The notes under the pieces are model-generated. The model saw nothing but the letters and a program-made list of their open reading frames with translations, was not told the DNA's origin and ran no database searches. A stretch of DNA of 64,000 bases, from assembly GCA_022650485.1 (NCBI GenBank), contig JALCPP010000011.1, positions 18,211 through 82,210 on the forward strand, in the 5' to 3' direction. Below are positions 16,934-26,053 of this stretch, one piece after another; the first letter of the stretch is position 1; each line of letters begins with the position of its first letter. This DNA is from Oscillospiraceae bacterium (GTDB lineage Bacteria > Bacillota > Clostridia > Oscillospirales > Acutalibacteraceae). The translations under genes and the position numbers were made by a program.

Positions 16934-17995
16934 TCATTGCTGCTGTAAAATTTCCAATTTTTTGCAGGGAGCACAGAGAAGAAGTGCAGAGCAGAGGACC
17001 AGCAGGGCAACCGACGCGGGCGGTGTGGCGGAAAGCGCACCGCTGACCGGCCCCGCAAAGCTGCAGAATGTCTCTTTTGTTTCCGGGAACAGCAGCATCA
17101 GTCCCCAGGAAACGGCGGCGGAAAGCACTGCCTGAAGAAGTCGGAACATGACGAAGCGGACTCTGCTGAATTTAAGTTCCGTCAGAGAGGATAAAACCTG
17201 AAAATGGACGCAGATTCCGCCCCAGCCGATTGCGGCGGAAAATGCCCACGGGGGAACTCCGAGCCGGGCCAGGTCGGAACACCCGCCCGTTACTTCCAGC
17301 AGGGCGGAAAGCCCCGCACGGTGTGTTGGGTCTGTGCAGACCATTCGCAGCAGGTTCATCAGTGCTGCGAACAGAATGACAAAGCAGCACATGTTGATCA
17401 TGGCACGGGCCGCATCTGCCGCGGACAGGATAAGCGCTTGAGCAATGCCGGGGTCATCGCTTCTCTGCTTTTTATGTATATGCGGTTCGTGTTTGGCGGT
17501 CAGTCCGCATCCGATGCCGAGCAGCAGGAAGACCACAATCTGCGCGGCAAACAGGATGACTCCGGCATGTGGATCTTTCAGAAAGCCGGCTCCGACCGCC
17601 GTAATGACAAAGGACGGGCCTGCGTTGACGCAGAACCCCAACATTCGTTCCGCCTGTTTTTGGTCGATTTCGCCTTCTTCATACAGGGAGGCAATGGAAC
17701 GGGCGCCAGCGGGATAGCCGCCGATTACACTCATGAAGATGGTGGGGGCCGTGCTTCCGGGGAGCCGAAACAGCGTTTGGGTCAGCCGTTCCATCCATCC
17801 TCCGATTTTGTGGGCTAATCCGCTTTTTACCACGAAAACAGAAAGAACCATGAACGGGTAAAGTGACGGAATCAGCACTTCAAGACAATAACCAATTCCG
17901 TTTTTTGCTCCCTGCGCTGCCTGCGCCGGAAAAATCAGCATGGCACAGGCGGCTGACAGCGCAGCCAGAAGGAGCGTTCCGGTTCGAAATTTCAT
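16934..17995 (-). CDS. ylbJ: YlbJ-like sporulation integral membrane protein (nucleoside-recognition/Gate domain)
   Basis: A 353-aa polytopic membrane protein of the family that includes Bacillus YlbJ, a sporulation membrane protein with Gate (nucleoside recognition) domains. About eight hydrophobic helices are visible. The conserved centre is MSVIGGYPAGARSIASLYEEG followed by NAGPSFVITAVG. The second Gate-like half contains GGCSDLARLG and IGWGGICVHFQ. ATG 17995 is preceded by GGGAGGG at a good distance, so the longer frame from 18067 is rejected. The yqfC-yqfD sporulation genes are divergently placed next to it, consistent with a mother-cell role. In Bacillus ylbJ lies beside coaD; here it is elsewhere. 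Confidence 0.82.
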   Translation of the reverse strand: MKFRTGTLLLAALSAACAMLIFPAQAAQGAKNGIGYCLEVLIPSLYPFMVLSVFVVKSGLAHKIGGWMERLTQTLFRLPGSTAPTIFMSVIGGYPAGARSIASLYEEGEIDQKQAERMLGFCVNAGPSFVITAVGAGFLKDPHAGVILFAAQIVVFLLLGIGCGLTAKHEPHIHKKQRSDDPGIAQALILSAADAARAMINMCCFVILFAALMNLLRMVCTDPTHRAGLSALLEVTGGCSDLARLGVPPWAFSAAIGWGGICVHFQVLSSLTELKFSRVRFVMFRLLQAVLSAAVSWGLMLLFPETKETFCSFAGPVSGALSATPPASVALLVLCSALLLCAPCKKLEILQQQ

Positions 17996-18039
17996 AACAA
18001 AGATTCCCTCCCATCTTTCCATATATATGTCCTGCTGCG

Positions 18040-18068
18040 GATATTTACCCCTGGTTTCGCATAGCATT
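18040..18068 (+). promoter_or_regulatory. Candidate sigma-E promoter of yqfC-yqfD
   Basis: GGATATT (18040-18046), a 14-bp spacer and CATAGCAT (18061-18068) resemble the sigma-E consensus KMATATT-N14-CATACANT with two mismatches in the -10 element. The yqfC/yqfD genes of Bacillus belong to the sigma-E regulon, which supports the call. Confidence 0.4.
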
Positions 18069-18101
18069 AGATGTAATCACGATGGGAGTGGGGGATTCGC
18101 T

Positions 18102-18350
18102 TTGGTGAAAAAAGAGAACCTGTTGGTTCGTTCAGGGCTTCACATGCCAACTCATATAGAACTAAACGGAAATACGGAAGCGATTGTAGACGGATGCGGC
18201 GGCGTTTTGGAGTACGACACGGATGTCGTTCGGATACGAACAGGAAAATTGATTGTCCGCTTTACCGGAAGGGACCTTGTGATTAAATGTCTTACCGCCG
18301 ATTCGTTGGTGGTAACGGGATATTTTACCGGAATTGAATTCTTGGTCTGA
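18102..18350 (+). CDS. yqfC: Sporulation protein YqfC
   Basis: An 82-aa protein of the YqfC family, needed in the mother cell during spore formation. It shows the short beta-rich, YabP-like pattern: IELNGNTEAIVDGCGGVLEY, then VVRIRTGKLIVRFTGRDL and the GYFTGIEF end. Start at TTG 18102 or GTG 18105, after GGGGGA; the choice is open. It ends 9 bp before yqfD, the usual operon partner, on the same strand. The frame continues open to 17940 but overlaps the promoter region and the divergent gene, so that extension is rejected. Confidence 0.88.
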   Translation: MVKKENLLVRSGLHMPTHIELNGNTEAIVDGCGGVLEYDTDVVRIRTGKLIVRFTGRDLVIKCLTADSLVVTGYFTGIEFLV

Positions 18351-18359
18351 GGTGCTGCC

Positions 18360-19538
18360 ATGTTATCGCTGAAAATAACCCGGTGGTGTTTGGGCTATGT
18401 CCGCTTTTCTGTGACAGGAGGAAGCCCGGAGCGCTTTTTTAATTATTGTGCCAGATCCGGCATCATTCTTTGGAATATTACCTCGCGCAGTTCAAGCAGT
18501 GCTTTTGTTGCTTCTGGGTTGTACCGTGCCTTACGTCCTTTGGCGCGCAAGGCAGGCTGCAGACTGCGTGTCAGGGAGCGGCACGGGCTGCCGTTCCTTT
18601 TGCGCAGAATGCGCACTCACCGCGGAATTGTATACGGTGCGGCTGCGTTTGCAGTGATTCTCATCTTGCTTTCGCTGCGCGTGTGGTGTGTTGATGTGAC
18701 GGGCAACACGACGCTGGATTCGCGCGCCGTTCTTTCGGCGCTTGCCGAAAACGGTGTTTCTCCCGGCACACGGATTGCAGCAGTTGATACTAAAAGAGTG
18801 GAGCAAAAACTGATGCTGATGTTTCCGAAAATTCGGTGGATGACCATCAATACGCAGGGCTGTATGATGCAGGTCTGTATTCAGGAAAAAACAGAACAGC
18901 CGCAGATTGTCGAACAGAACGGGGTTTGCAATGTCAAGGCTTCCGCAACGGGGCAGGTTACCGCAATACGCGTTTATGCGGGAACCGCGCAGGTGAATCT
19001 TGGCGATGCCGTGGCGCAGGGACAGCTTTTGGTCAGCGGTGTGGTGGAAGACGCGCTGGGGGGCAGCACGTTTGTTCATGCGTCGGCGGAAATCATTGCG
19101 GAAACTTCACGTTCCTGCGAAATTCGGATTCCGCTTCGGCAGACCCTTCGTGAGCCGACGGGGACCCATGTTGTGCGCAGAAGTCTGCAGCTGTTCGGGG
19201 CGGATTTTCCACTGACGATGATTGGAAAGCCCAAGGGGAATTATGATGTATCCGGAACGCAGACCGATGTCAAACTGTTTGGCACTCTTCTGCCGGTCAG
19301 TCTGTACGAGGAAGTCTGGAATGGGATGCAGGCCAAATCTGTTGAGATATCCAGGCAGCAGGCAATAGTAAAAGCAAAGGAAAAACTTTTGGAATATGAA
19401 AAAAGCCTGCCGGGAGATGCGAAAATTTTAAGTTCGGACGTATCGGACAGAATAGAACAAGAGGTGCTGATTTATTCTGCTTCCTTAAAATGCGAGGAAA
19501 ATATTGCGGAAGAGTCGGAAATATTAATAAAATCTTAA
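18360..19538 (+). CDS. yqfD: Sporulation protein YqfD
   Basis: A 392-aa membrane protein required for sporulation, partner of YqfC. The N-terminal GYVRFSVTGGSPERFFNYCA is the family signature. A single hydrophobic helix (about residues 88-108) follows a basic stretch, and most of the protein would lie outside the membrane (toward the intermembrane space if in the outer forespore membrane). POTRA/FtsQ-like and beta-rich segments (GVSPGTR, YAGTAQVNLGDAVAQGQLLV) follow. Start ATG 18360 with GAGGTG 5 nt upstream. In Bacillus the next gene is phoH, and so it is here. Confidence 0.95.
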   Translation: MLSLKITRWCLGYVRFSVTGGSPERFFNYCARSGIILWNITSRSSSSAFVASGLYRALRPLARKAGCRLRVRERHGLPFLLRRMRTHRGIVYGAAAFAVILILLSLRVWCVDVTGNTTLDSRAVLSALAENGVSPGTRIAAVDTKRVEQKLMLMFPKIRWMTINTQGCMMQVCIQEKTEQPQIVEQNGVCNVKASATGQVTAIRVYAGTAQVNLGDAVAQGQLLVSGVVEDALGGSTFVHASAEIIAETSRSCEIRIPLRQTLREPTGTHVVRRSLQLFGADFPLTMIGKPKGNYDVSGTQTDVKLFGTLLPVSLYEEVWNGMQAKSVEISRQQAIVKAKEKLLEYEKSLPGDAKILSSDVSDRIEQEVLIYSASLKCEENIAEESEILIKS

Positions 19539-19642
19539 ATATATTTTGTATATTTTATGGTGACGAAACCTTATAATTGTGTTATAATAGTTTCAAATCT
19601 TTCCGGTTAAAATTCAGTGAGAGCCGGCTTCTAGGTGATGGA

Positions 19643-20602
19643 ATGTTTGAACAAAGAATTAATATAGACCGCATGGAGCAAGCGGTTGCGCTTTTCGGCA
19701 GATTTGACGAAAATATTCGCCTGATTGAACAGGAGTATGCGGTTTCCATTGTGTATCGCGGAGGCGAAATGAAGGTTTCGGGCGAGTCTGGCGGTGTGGG
19801 CAAAGCAGTTCGCGTTATTGAAAGTTTGCTGACTCTGATCAATCGAGGAGAAGCATTGAGCGAACAGAATGTCCGGTATTGCATTTCTCTGGTCAATGAA
19901 GGAAGCGAAAATAAACTGGAGGCTCTTGCCGGTGACAGCATCTGCATTACCTCCAAAGGGAAACCGGTCAAAGCAAAGACGCTGGGGCAGAAACGCTATT
20001 GTCAGGCCATCCAGAATCATACGATTACGATTGGGGTTGGGCCGGCGGGAACCGGCAAAACTTACCTTGCCGTGGCGCTGGCCGTCACTGCTTTCAGGGC
20101 ACAGGAAGTCAATCGGATTATCCTGACCCGTCCGGCTGTAGAAGCCGGGGAAAAGCTGGGCTTTCTGCCCGGCGACCTGCAGCAGAAGGTGGACCCTTAT
20201 CTGCGTCCGCTGTATGACGCGCTGTTTGACATGCTGGGGGCGGAAACTTACCAGAAATATGTGGAACGCGGCAACATTGAAGTGGCGCCGCTTGCCTATA
20301 TGCGCGGAAGAACATTGGATGACAGCTTTATCATCTTGGATGAAGCACAGAATACAACACCGGAACAGATGAAGATGTTTCTGACCAGACTTGGGTTTAA
20401 TTCCAAGATGGTGATTACAGGAGATATCACTCAAATAGACCTGCCGGACGGCAGAAAATCCGGGCTTCGCGAAGTCCTCCATATTTTGAAGGGAATCGAC
20501 GATATTGCTCAGGTCCGGTTTTCAGAAAAAGATGTTGTTCGGCATCGGTTAGTACAAGACATTATCAAAGCATATGAGAGAAACGAAAAAGCGGGGCGAT
20601 AA
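19643..20602 (+). CDS. phoH: PhoH family P-loop ATPase
   Basis: A 319-aa PhoH-like protein (PhoH2/YqfG-type neighbour of YbeY), predicted RNA-related ATPase or helicase linked to ribosome and RNA metabolism. An N-terminal KH-like region (about 1-80) precedes the P-loop GPAGTGKT (about 133-140), TRPAVEAGEKLGFLPGD, and Walker B IILDEAQNTTPEQMKMFLTR (about 230-250) with GDITQIDLP. ATG 19643 (MFEQRINID) is preferred over a GTG at 19577 because AGGTGATGG precedes it and family members begin with this segment. The gene is followed after 2 bp by ybeY. Bacillus has the HD-phosphodiesterase yqfF in between; it is absent here. Confidence 0.95.
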   Translation: MFEQRINIDRMEQAVALFGRFDENIRLIEQEYAVSIVYRGGEMKVSGESGGVGKAVRVIESLLTLINRGEALSEQNVRYCISLVNEGSENKLEALAGDSICITSKGKPVKAKTLGQKRYCQAIQNHTITIGVGPAGTGKTYLAVALAVTAFRAQEVNRIILTRPAVEAGEKLGFLPGDLQQKVDPYLRPLYDALFDMLGAETYQKYVERGNIEVAPLAYMRGRTLDDSFIILDEAQNTTPEQMKMFLTRLGFNSKMVITGDITQIDLPDGRKSGLREVLHILKGIDDIAQVRFSEKDVVRHRLVQDIIKAYERNEKAGR

Positions 20603-20604
20603 AG

Positions 20605-21114
20605 TTGGAAAAAATCAGAGTTATTATTGACAACAAACAAAAGGCGGTTAAAATACCGACCGGGCTGCGCATGCTGGTCCGCCGGTGCTGCAATGCCGTG
20701 TTAAAGATGGAAAAGTTTGAAGGGCCGGCAGAAATCAGTGTGATTTTTGTTGACAATGAGCAGATTCAAAAGTTGAATGCCCAGTACCGGAATAAGGATG
20801 TTCCGACGGATGTGCTGTCTTTCCCGATGGGGGAAAATGGGGTTTACGATATTAACCATGCCACAAATGCCAAAATTCTTGGCGACATTGTCCTTTCCAT
20901 GGAAAAGGCGGTGGAGCAGGCCGATCGTTACGGCCATTCGCTGGAACGTGAGGTTGGATATCTGACGGCTCATTCCATGCTTCACCTGTTGGGGTACGAC
21001 CATGAAGAAGGCGGCATTGCGCGTGTGCGCATGCGTGAAAAAGAAGAAGAAGTAATGGTGCAGCTCGGTCTGCCCAGTACGAGCAGTTATGTTTTAGACG
21101 AGGATGAGGAATAA
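20605..21114 (+). CDS. ybeY: Endoribonuclease YbeY
   Basis: Single-strand-specific metallo-endoribonuclease acting in 16S rRNA 3' maturation and ribosome quality control. The zinc site H-x3-H-x5-H is seen in HSMLHLLGYDHEEGG (His123, His127, His133). Conserved NAQYRNKDVPTDVLSFPMGE lies before it. The length of 169 aa is normal. TTG start with GGGG upstream, 2 bp after phoH, and dgkA follows after 3 bp, so these genes form one translationally tight operon. Confidence 0.97.
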   Translation: MEKIRVIIDNKQKAVKIPTGLRMLVRRCCNAVLKMEKFEGPAEISVIFVDNEQIQKLNAQYRNKDVPTDVLSFPMGENGVYDINHATNAKILGDIVLSMEKAVEQADRYGHSLEREVGYLTAHSMLHLLGYDHEEGGIARVRMREKEEEVMVQLGLPSTSSYVLDEDEE

Positions 21115-21117
21115 AGA

Positions 21118-21603
21118 TTGCGCTTTTTAAAGAGCTTTCGATACGCGTTCCGCGGAATTGTTTACTGTATCAATAATGAACGAAATATGCGGATACACAC
21201 GGTGATGGCGCTGTATGTGTTTGTGTTTTCGTTTTTTTTTCACCTGACCCGGGTTGAATATGCAGTTTTATTTCTGACTTTTGCCCAGGTGATTGCGGCG
21301 GAATTGCTCAACACGGTCGCGGAGGAGCTTACCGATTTTAATGCGGCAAGCTTCAATCCGGTCGCGCGCATTGTCAAAGATATGGCGTCCGGCGCGGTTT
21401 TGGTGGGGGCCGCTTTCTCAGTTGCGGTTGGTGTCTGCCTGTTCTGGAGACCCGCCGTTTTTGTGGGAATTTTTCAGTACTTTACATTTCATCCGGCCTT
21501 GTTTGTGCTGCTGCTGGCCGTTACGGCGGCCGCTGTTTGTTTTATTGTGCTTGGCCCGCTTGGAATTCGAGACTGCCTGCGAAAAAGGAAAAATGGAAAA
21601 TAG
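21118..21603 (+). CDS. dgkA: Undecaprenol/diacylglycerol kinase (DgkA family)
   Basis: Small integral membrane lipid kinase. In Gram-positives this family phosphorylates undecaprenol to recycle the cell wall carrier lipid. Conserved pieces are SFRYAFRGIVY and NNERNMRIH near the N-terminus, then the catalytic ELLNTVAEELTDF and ARIVKDMASGAVLVGA. Three core helices are followed by an additional pair of hydrophobic helices (about residues 100-150). With 161 aa it is somewhat longer than the typical about 120 aa, due to that C-terminal extension. TTG start; overlaps the ybeY/era operon with short gaps. Confidence 0.93.
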   Translation: MRFLKSFRYAFRGIVYCINNERNMRIHTVMALYVFVFSFFFHLTRVEYAVLFLTFAQVIAAELLNTVAEELTDFNAASFNPVARIVKDMASGAVLVGAAFSVAVGVCLFWRPAVFVGIFQYFTFHPALFVLLLAVTAAAVCFIVLGPLGIRDCLRKRKNGK

Positions 21604-21615
21604 GGGGAGTTTATC

Positions 21616-22539
21616 TTGTCAGATCAGGAACAGAAAAAATCCGCATTTATTGCAATTGTCGGCCGCCCCAATGTGGGGAAATCTTCACTTTTAAATTCTA
21701 TGCTGGGGCAGAAGGTTTCCATCGTTTCACGAAAACCGCAGACTACGCGTACGCGCATTATGGGGGTTCTGACGGAAGGAGATATTCAGCTTGTCTTTAT
21801 TGACACGCCCGGTTTACTTCAGCCGCGCAACCGCTTGGGAGAATATATGGTTCGTTCGGTCGCGGAGTCCGTATCCGGCGTGGACACCTGCCTTTTGGCG
21901 ATTGAAGCGGGGAAACGGATTTCCCGCTCCGCGCAGGAGCTGATTAACCGCTTTCGTTCCCAGAATATGCCGGCGGTGCTGGTGATTAACAAAATAGATC
22001 TTTTGAAGGATAAGTCCGTTTTAATGGAGCAGATTACCCATGTGAGCCGGCTGTACGATTTTGAGGCGGTGGTTCCCGTGTCTGCAAAAACGGGCAGCGG
22101 GATGGAAGATCTGAAGCAAGAGCTTTCTAAACTGGCGGAGCCAGGCGGGCACTTTTTTGATGAAGATACGCTGACTGATCAGCCGGAGCGTGTTATTGCC
22201 TCTGAAATTGTGCGTGAGAAACTGCTGCGCCTTTTAAGTGCGGAAGTTCCGCACGGCATCGGGGTTGTGGTGGAACGGATGTCTGAACGGACATCCGGCA
22301 GCTCAATGATGGATATCTTTGCAACGATCTACTGTGAGCGGGAATCCCATAAAGCCATTATTATCGGCAGAGGCGGGGACATGCTCAAGCAGGTCGGCAG
22401 TCTTGCACGCAAGGATATGGAACGCTTCTTTGGCTGTAAAATCAATTTGAAATTGTGGGTCAAGGTAAAGGAAAACTGGCGGAACCAACAGGCCGCTTTG
22501 CGCACCATGGGATACGATGCTTCCAGCTTCGACGCATAG
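21616..22539 (+). CDS. era: GTPase Era
   Basis: Essential Ras-like GTPase that binds the 3' end of 16S rRNA during 30S assembly. G1 GRPNVGKSS is at about residues 16-24; TTRTRI (G2), DTPGL (G3), NKIDLL (G4) and the SAKTG G5 loop follow. The C-terminal KH domain holds the GRGGDMLKQVG signature. The length of 307 aa is usual. TTG start after AGGGGGAG. It follows dgkA, as in Bacillus, where cdd lies between. Confidence 0.98.
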   Translation: MSDQEQKKSAFIAIVGRPNVGKSSLLNSMLGQKVSIVSRKPQTTRTRIMGVLTEGDIQLVFIDTPGLLQPRNRLGEYMVRSVAESVSGVDTCLLAIEAGKRISRSAQELINRFRSQNMPAVLVINKIDLLKDKSVLMEQITHVSRLYDFEAVVPVSAKTGSGMEDLKQELSKLAEPGGHFFDEDTLTDQPERVIASEIVREKLLRLLSAEVPHGIGVVVERMSERTSGSSMMDIFATIYCERESHKAIIIGRGGDMLKQVGSLARKDMERFFGCKINLKLWVKVKENWRNQQAALRTMGYDASSFDA

Positions 22540-22666
22540 ATATAGCATATTTTACTTAAAAATCATGTCACATTATGGGGAAAATTCATTTATTTACCGC
22601 TCATAGATACCGGCAAAAAACAAATACTTTAATGAGTAGTCAGTATCATAAAAAGGGGCGGTAGTC

Positions 22667-22831
22667 TTGGATCAGAAGACAGCGTGGGACAGTTTTAAAC
22701 ATACGGGAAGCATTAAAGACTATTTAATCTACAGCCAGTTGCGGCAGGTGGACCGGGACGGACAGCTGAAGGAGGACCGGGATGAAGACGGATGCCGAGG
22801 GCTTGGTTATCATGGAAAAATGCGTGGGTGA
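22667..22831 (+). CDS. yqzL: YqzL-like small protein (54 aa)
   Basis: Short gene, below the usual ORF length limit, placed exactly where Bacillus has yqzL, between era and recO. The product contains WDSFKHTGSIKDYLIY, matching the YqzL pattern (W..F..TG....YL), with a charged tail. TTG 22667 is preceded by GGGGCGG. The 3' end overlaps recO by 50 nt in another frame, and the recO ribosome binding site lies within it, suggesting coupling. The function of the family is unknown. Confidence 0.75.
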   Translation: MDQKTAWDSFKHTGSIKDYLIYSQLRQVDRDGQLKEDRDEDGCRGLGYHGKMRG

Positions 22832-23546
22832 CAGCGACCGGCTCATTACCATTCTGACAAAACAAAAAGGGGTTTTGCGGGCTTTTGTGCAGCGGCCGGG
22901 CCGTGCAAAAAACGGCCGGCTGTCTGCCGCACGGCTGTTCAGTTATTCCCGGTTCACTCTCTTTGAGGGACGGAATAAATACATAGTAGATGACGCTCAG
23001 CCAGTCGAAGTCTTTTTAGATCTTCGCAAGGATATTGGGCGTCTTTCACTTGCCCAATACTTTTGTGAGCTTTCGATTGCGCTTGCCCCGCAGGAATCCC
23101 CTGCAGGGGAATATTTGCGGCTGGTTTTAAATGCCCTTTATTTGTTGGGCCGGGGGGACCGCCCGAATGGGATTGTCAAAGCGGTTGTTGAAATGAGGAT
23201 GCTTGCCCTTTCAGGCTATCAGCCGGATTTGGTGGGGTGTTCAGAGTGCGGAAAATTTGAATCTGATCTGATGTATTTTCTGCCGGTTTCGGGCCGGATT
23301 GTGTGCGATGCGTGCGGCTGCCCGCAGGGGGAGCCGGCGGTTCAGCTGGGGCGCGGAGCGATGGCGGGGCTGCGTCATACGGTTTATGCAGAACTGGGCA
23401 AAGCGTTTTCCTTTACCCTGTCCCCACAGGGGATGGAAGAACTGACACGGGCATCGGAAGCTTATGTACTCAGCACGCTGGGCCGTGGGTTCGCCACGAT
23501 GGATTTTTACCATACGATGGTCGGCGAAACGGGCTGGCAGGGATAA
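22782..23546 (+). CDS. recO: DNA repair protein RecO
   Basis: Recombination mediator of the RecFOR pathway that helps load RecA on SSB-coated DNA. An N-terminal OB fold (about residues 1-80, with GLVIMEKCVGDSDRLITILT and the KKG-turn) precedes a helical domain. A zinc-binding set is seen: CSECG (about 153-157) and CDACG (about 174-178). The length of 254 aa is normal. ATG 22782 is preceded by GGAGG. Follows era-yqzL in the conserved order. Confidence 0.95.
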   Translation: MKTDAEGLVIMEKCVGDSDRLITILTKQKGVLRAFVQRPGRAKNGRLSAARLFSYSRFTLFEGRNKYIVDDAQPVEVFLDLRKDIGRLSLAQYFCELSIALAPQESPAGEYLRLVLNALYLLGRGDRPNGIVKAVVEMRMLALSGYQPDLVGCSECGKFESDLMYFLPVSGRIVCDACGCPQGEPAVQLGRGAMAGLRHTVYAELGKAFSFTLSPQGMEELTRASEAYVLSTLGRGFATMDFYHTMVGETGWQG

Positions 23547-23659
23547 AATACGGATTATATGTTACTTAAAAGAAAAAATAAACTGTGCCGTTACAGCGCT
23601 TCAAAAAAATGGTTATCAGTTTACCGCATAGCAGAACGACAGGGAGGAAACGACATTAC

Positions 23660-26038
23660 ATGCCTGAAAAAGGATTGCAAAAACATGCGCGGGCCTTGGA
23701 GCTCGATAAAATATTAAAACTGCTGGCGTCCCGCACAGCGTGTGACGACGCCGCGCAGGCGGCGGAAAACCTGACGCCGTCGACATCACCGGAAGAAGTG
23801 GGCAGATGCCTTCGGGAAACCGACGATGCCTATGTGATGATGGCCCGCTTCGGCGCGCCGCCCTTTGGCGGTCTTGCCAATGTGATCAATTCCCTGCGCC
23901 GGGCGCAGGCCGGCGGCATGCTGACCATGGCGGAACTGCTGAAAGTTTCCGGCTTGCTGAGAACGCTGCGGGCTGTCGTGGATTGGCGCAGCAAGAGCGA
24001 GGGAGTAAAAAGCTGTCTGGACGACCGCTTTTCCATGCTGATGCCGAATCAGTATCTGGAAAACCGAATCAACAATGCGGTTTTGTCGGAAGATGAGATG
24101 GCAGACAGCGCTTCGCAGGCATTGCAGGCGATTCGAAGGAAGATTCGCACCGCGTCTTCAAAAGCGCGGGAGGTGCTCGACCGCATGACGCGGTCCTCAT
24201 CCTATCAGAAATATTTGCAGGACCCCATTGTCACGATTCGCGGCGGGCGGTTTGTTGTGCCCGTCCGGGCGGAATACCGGGGTGAAGTACCGGGCCTTGT
24301 GCACGACACGTCCGCCAGTGGTTCCACGTTGTTCGTGGAACCGCTGAGCGCAGTGGAACTCAACAATCAGGTGCGTGTGCTTCAGTCGGAAGAACAAAAG
24401 GAAATAGAACGGATTCTGATGGAGCTTTCCGCCGAGGCCGGCAGTTTTGCCGATACCGTGATCCGCGGTTATCATACGGCGGTGGAACTCAATGTTATCT
24501 TTGCCAAGGCGGATCTTGCCTACCGGATGAAGGCGACGCTGCCGAAAATTAATAAAAACGGCCGGATTGTGCTGAAAAACGCGCGTCATCCGTTGATTAA
24601 TCCAGCAAACGTAGTCCCCACCAATATGGAGCTTGGCGCGGGGTTTGATACGCTTGTGATTACCGGGCCGAACACCGGCGGTAAAACCGTATCTATAAAA
24701 ACGGTCGGTTTGCTCACTTTAATGGCGATGTGCGGGCTGATGATTCCGACGGCGGAGAACAGCGAGATTTCTGTGTTTGATCAGGTGCTTGTGGATATTG
24801 GGGATGAGCAGAGCATCGAACAGTCCCTTTCGACCTTTTCAGCCCACATGACTAATATTACCGGCATTATGAAAAAAGCCGGACACGGCAGCCTGATTCT
24901 TTTAGACGAACTGGGCGCGGGAACAGACCCCGTGGAGGGGGCTGCGCTTGCGGAGGCAATTCTGGAATCCCTGCGTGCGAAAGGGGCGCGAATTGCCGCT
25001 ACCACCCATTATGCGGAACTGAAGGCCTATGCTCTGCAGACGCCGGGGGTTGAAAATGCTTCCTGTGAATTTGATGTTGAAACCCTGCGGCCGACTTACC
25101 GGCTGCTTACCGGTGTGCCGGGGCGTTCCAACGCGTTTGCCATTTCGCTGCGGCTTGGGATGGAACCTTCGGTTGTGGATCGGGCGCGGGACCTTGTTTC
25201 GCAGGAAAATACGAAATTTGAGGATGTGGTGCAGAGCCTGGAAGACAGCCGGCAGAAGTTAGACGCTGAACGCGAGCAGGCAAGGCAGGCACGGGTTCAG
25301 GCGGAACAAATGCGCCGCGACGCGGAGGAAAAGCTGGAACGTGTGCAGCGGGATGCGGACAGTGAGCTGGAAAAAGCCCGGGAAAAGGCTTCGCAGCTGG
25401 TCGCGCGGACCCGTGCTCAGGCGGATGCTCTGATTAATGAGCTGGAAGACATGAAAAAGCAGCACAATAAAAGTTTGACTGCGGAGCAGAAAGCAAAGAT
25501 GAAAGCCGGTATGCGCGCGATGGAACGCGGTGCGGACCCGGTGAAGAAAAAAGAAAGCGGGAATTATATTCTTCCGCGTCCGCTGAAAGCCGGCGACATG
25601 GTCCTGATCTTTGATATTGACAAGAAGGGAACGGTCCTAAGGCCGCCGGAGGGAAATTCCAAAGAGGTATTGGTTCAGGCGGGTATCCTTCAGACACGTG
25701 TTCCGGTTTCCAATTTGCGGCTTTTGAATGAAAAGCCGCAGCGTACGCCCATTCGAGGGGTAACCAGAAATGTAAAATCCTGCGCTACCGCAAAGGTGAC
25801 GACGGAGTGTGATCTGCGCGGGCAGACGGCGGATGAGGCTGTGATGAATCTGGATCGCTTCCTTGATTCCGCGCTGCTGACCGGTGTGGATCAGCTGACC
25901 GTCATCCACGGCAAGGGGACGGGGGTGCTTCGGGCCGCCGTACAGCAGCATCTGAAACGGCACCCAAGCGTCAAGAGCTACCGCCTTGGCACATTCGGAG
26001 AGGGAGAATCCGGAGTAACCATTGTAGAATTAAAATAA
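23660..26038 (+). CDS. mutS2: MutS2 (Smr-domain MutS family protein)
   Basis: A 792-aa MutS2 homologue. In Firmicutes MutS2 suppresses recombination or splits collided ribosomes; it does not act in mismatch repair. The MutS-like core and clamp region lead to the ATPase with Walker A GPNTGGKT (about 335-342) and the Walker B/signature segment LILLDELGAGTDPVEGAAL. A long charged coiled coil (about 515-640) follows. The C-terminal Smr nuclease domain has DLRGQTADEA (about 717) and HGKGTG (about 750). ATG 23660 is chosen for its AGGGAGG site; an in-frame GTG at 23585 lacks one. Confidence 0.97.
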   Translation: MPEKGLQKHARALELDKILKLLASRTACDDAAQAAENLTPSTSPEEVGRCLRETDDAYVMMARFGAPPFGGLANVINSLRRAQAGGMLTMAELLKVSGLLRTLRAVVDWRSKSEGVKSCLDDRFSMLMPNQYLENRINNAVLSEDEMADSASQALQAIRRKIRTASSKAREVLDRMTRSSSYQKYLQDPIVTIRGGRFVVPVRAEYRGEVPGLVHDTSASGSTLFVEPLSAVELNNQVRVLQSEEQKEIERILMELSAEAGSFADTVIRGYHTAVELNVIFAKADLAYRMKATLPKINKNGRIVLKNARHPLINPANVVPTNMELGAGFDTLVITGPNTGGKTVSIKTVGLLTLMAMCGLMIPTAENSEISVFDQVLVDIGDEQSIEQSLSTFSAHMTNITGIMKKAGHGSLILLDELGAGTDPVEGAALAEAILESLRAKGARIAATTHYAELKAYALQTPGVENASCEFDVETLRPTYRLLTGVPGRSNAFAISLRLGMEPSVVDRARDLVSQENTKFEDVVQSLEDSRQKLDAEREQARQARVQAEQMRRDAEEKLERVQRDADSELEKAREKASQLVARTRAQADALINELEDMKKQHNKSLTAEQKAKMKAGMRAMERGADPVKKKESGNYILPRPLKAGDMVLIFDIDKKGTVLRPPEGNSKEVLVQAGILQTRVPVSNLRLLNEKPQRTPIRGVTRNVKSCATAKVTTECDLRGQTADEAVMNLDRFLDSALLTGVDQLTVIHGKGTGVLRAAVQQHLKRHPSVKSYRLGTFGEGESGVTIVELK

Positions 26039-26053
26039 AATGAGGCATGGAAA

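Noticed and set aside
19631..20482. 283-aa open frame antisense to phoH
   Set aside because: Shadow of phoH; no ribosome binding site or family resemblance.
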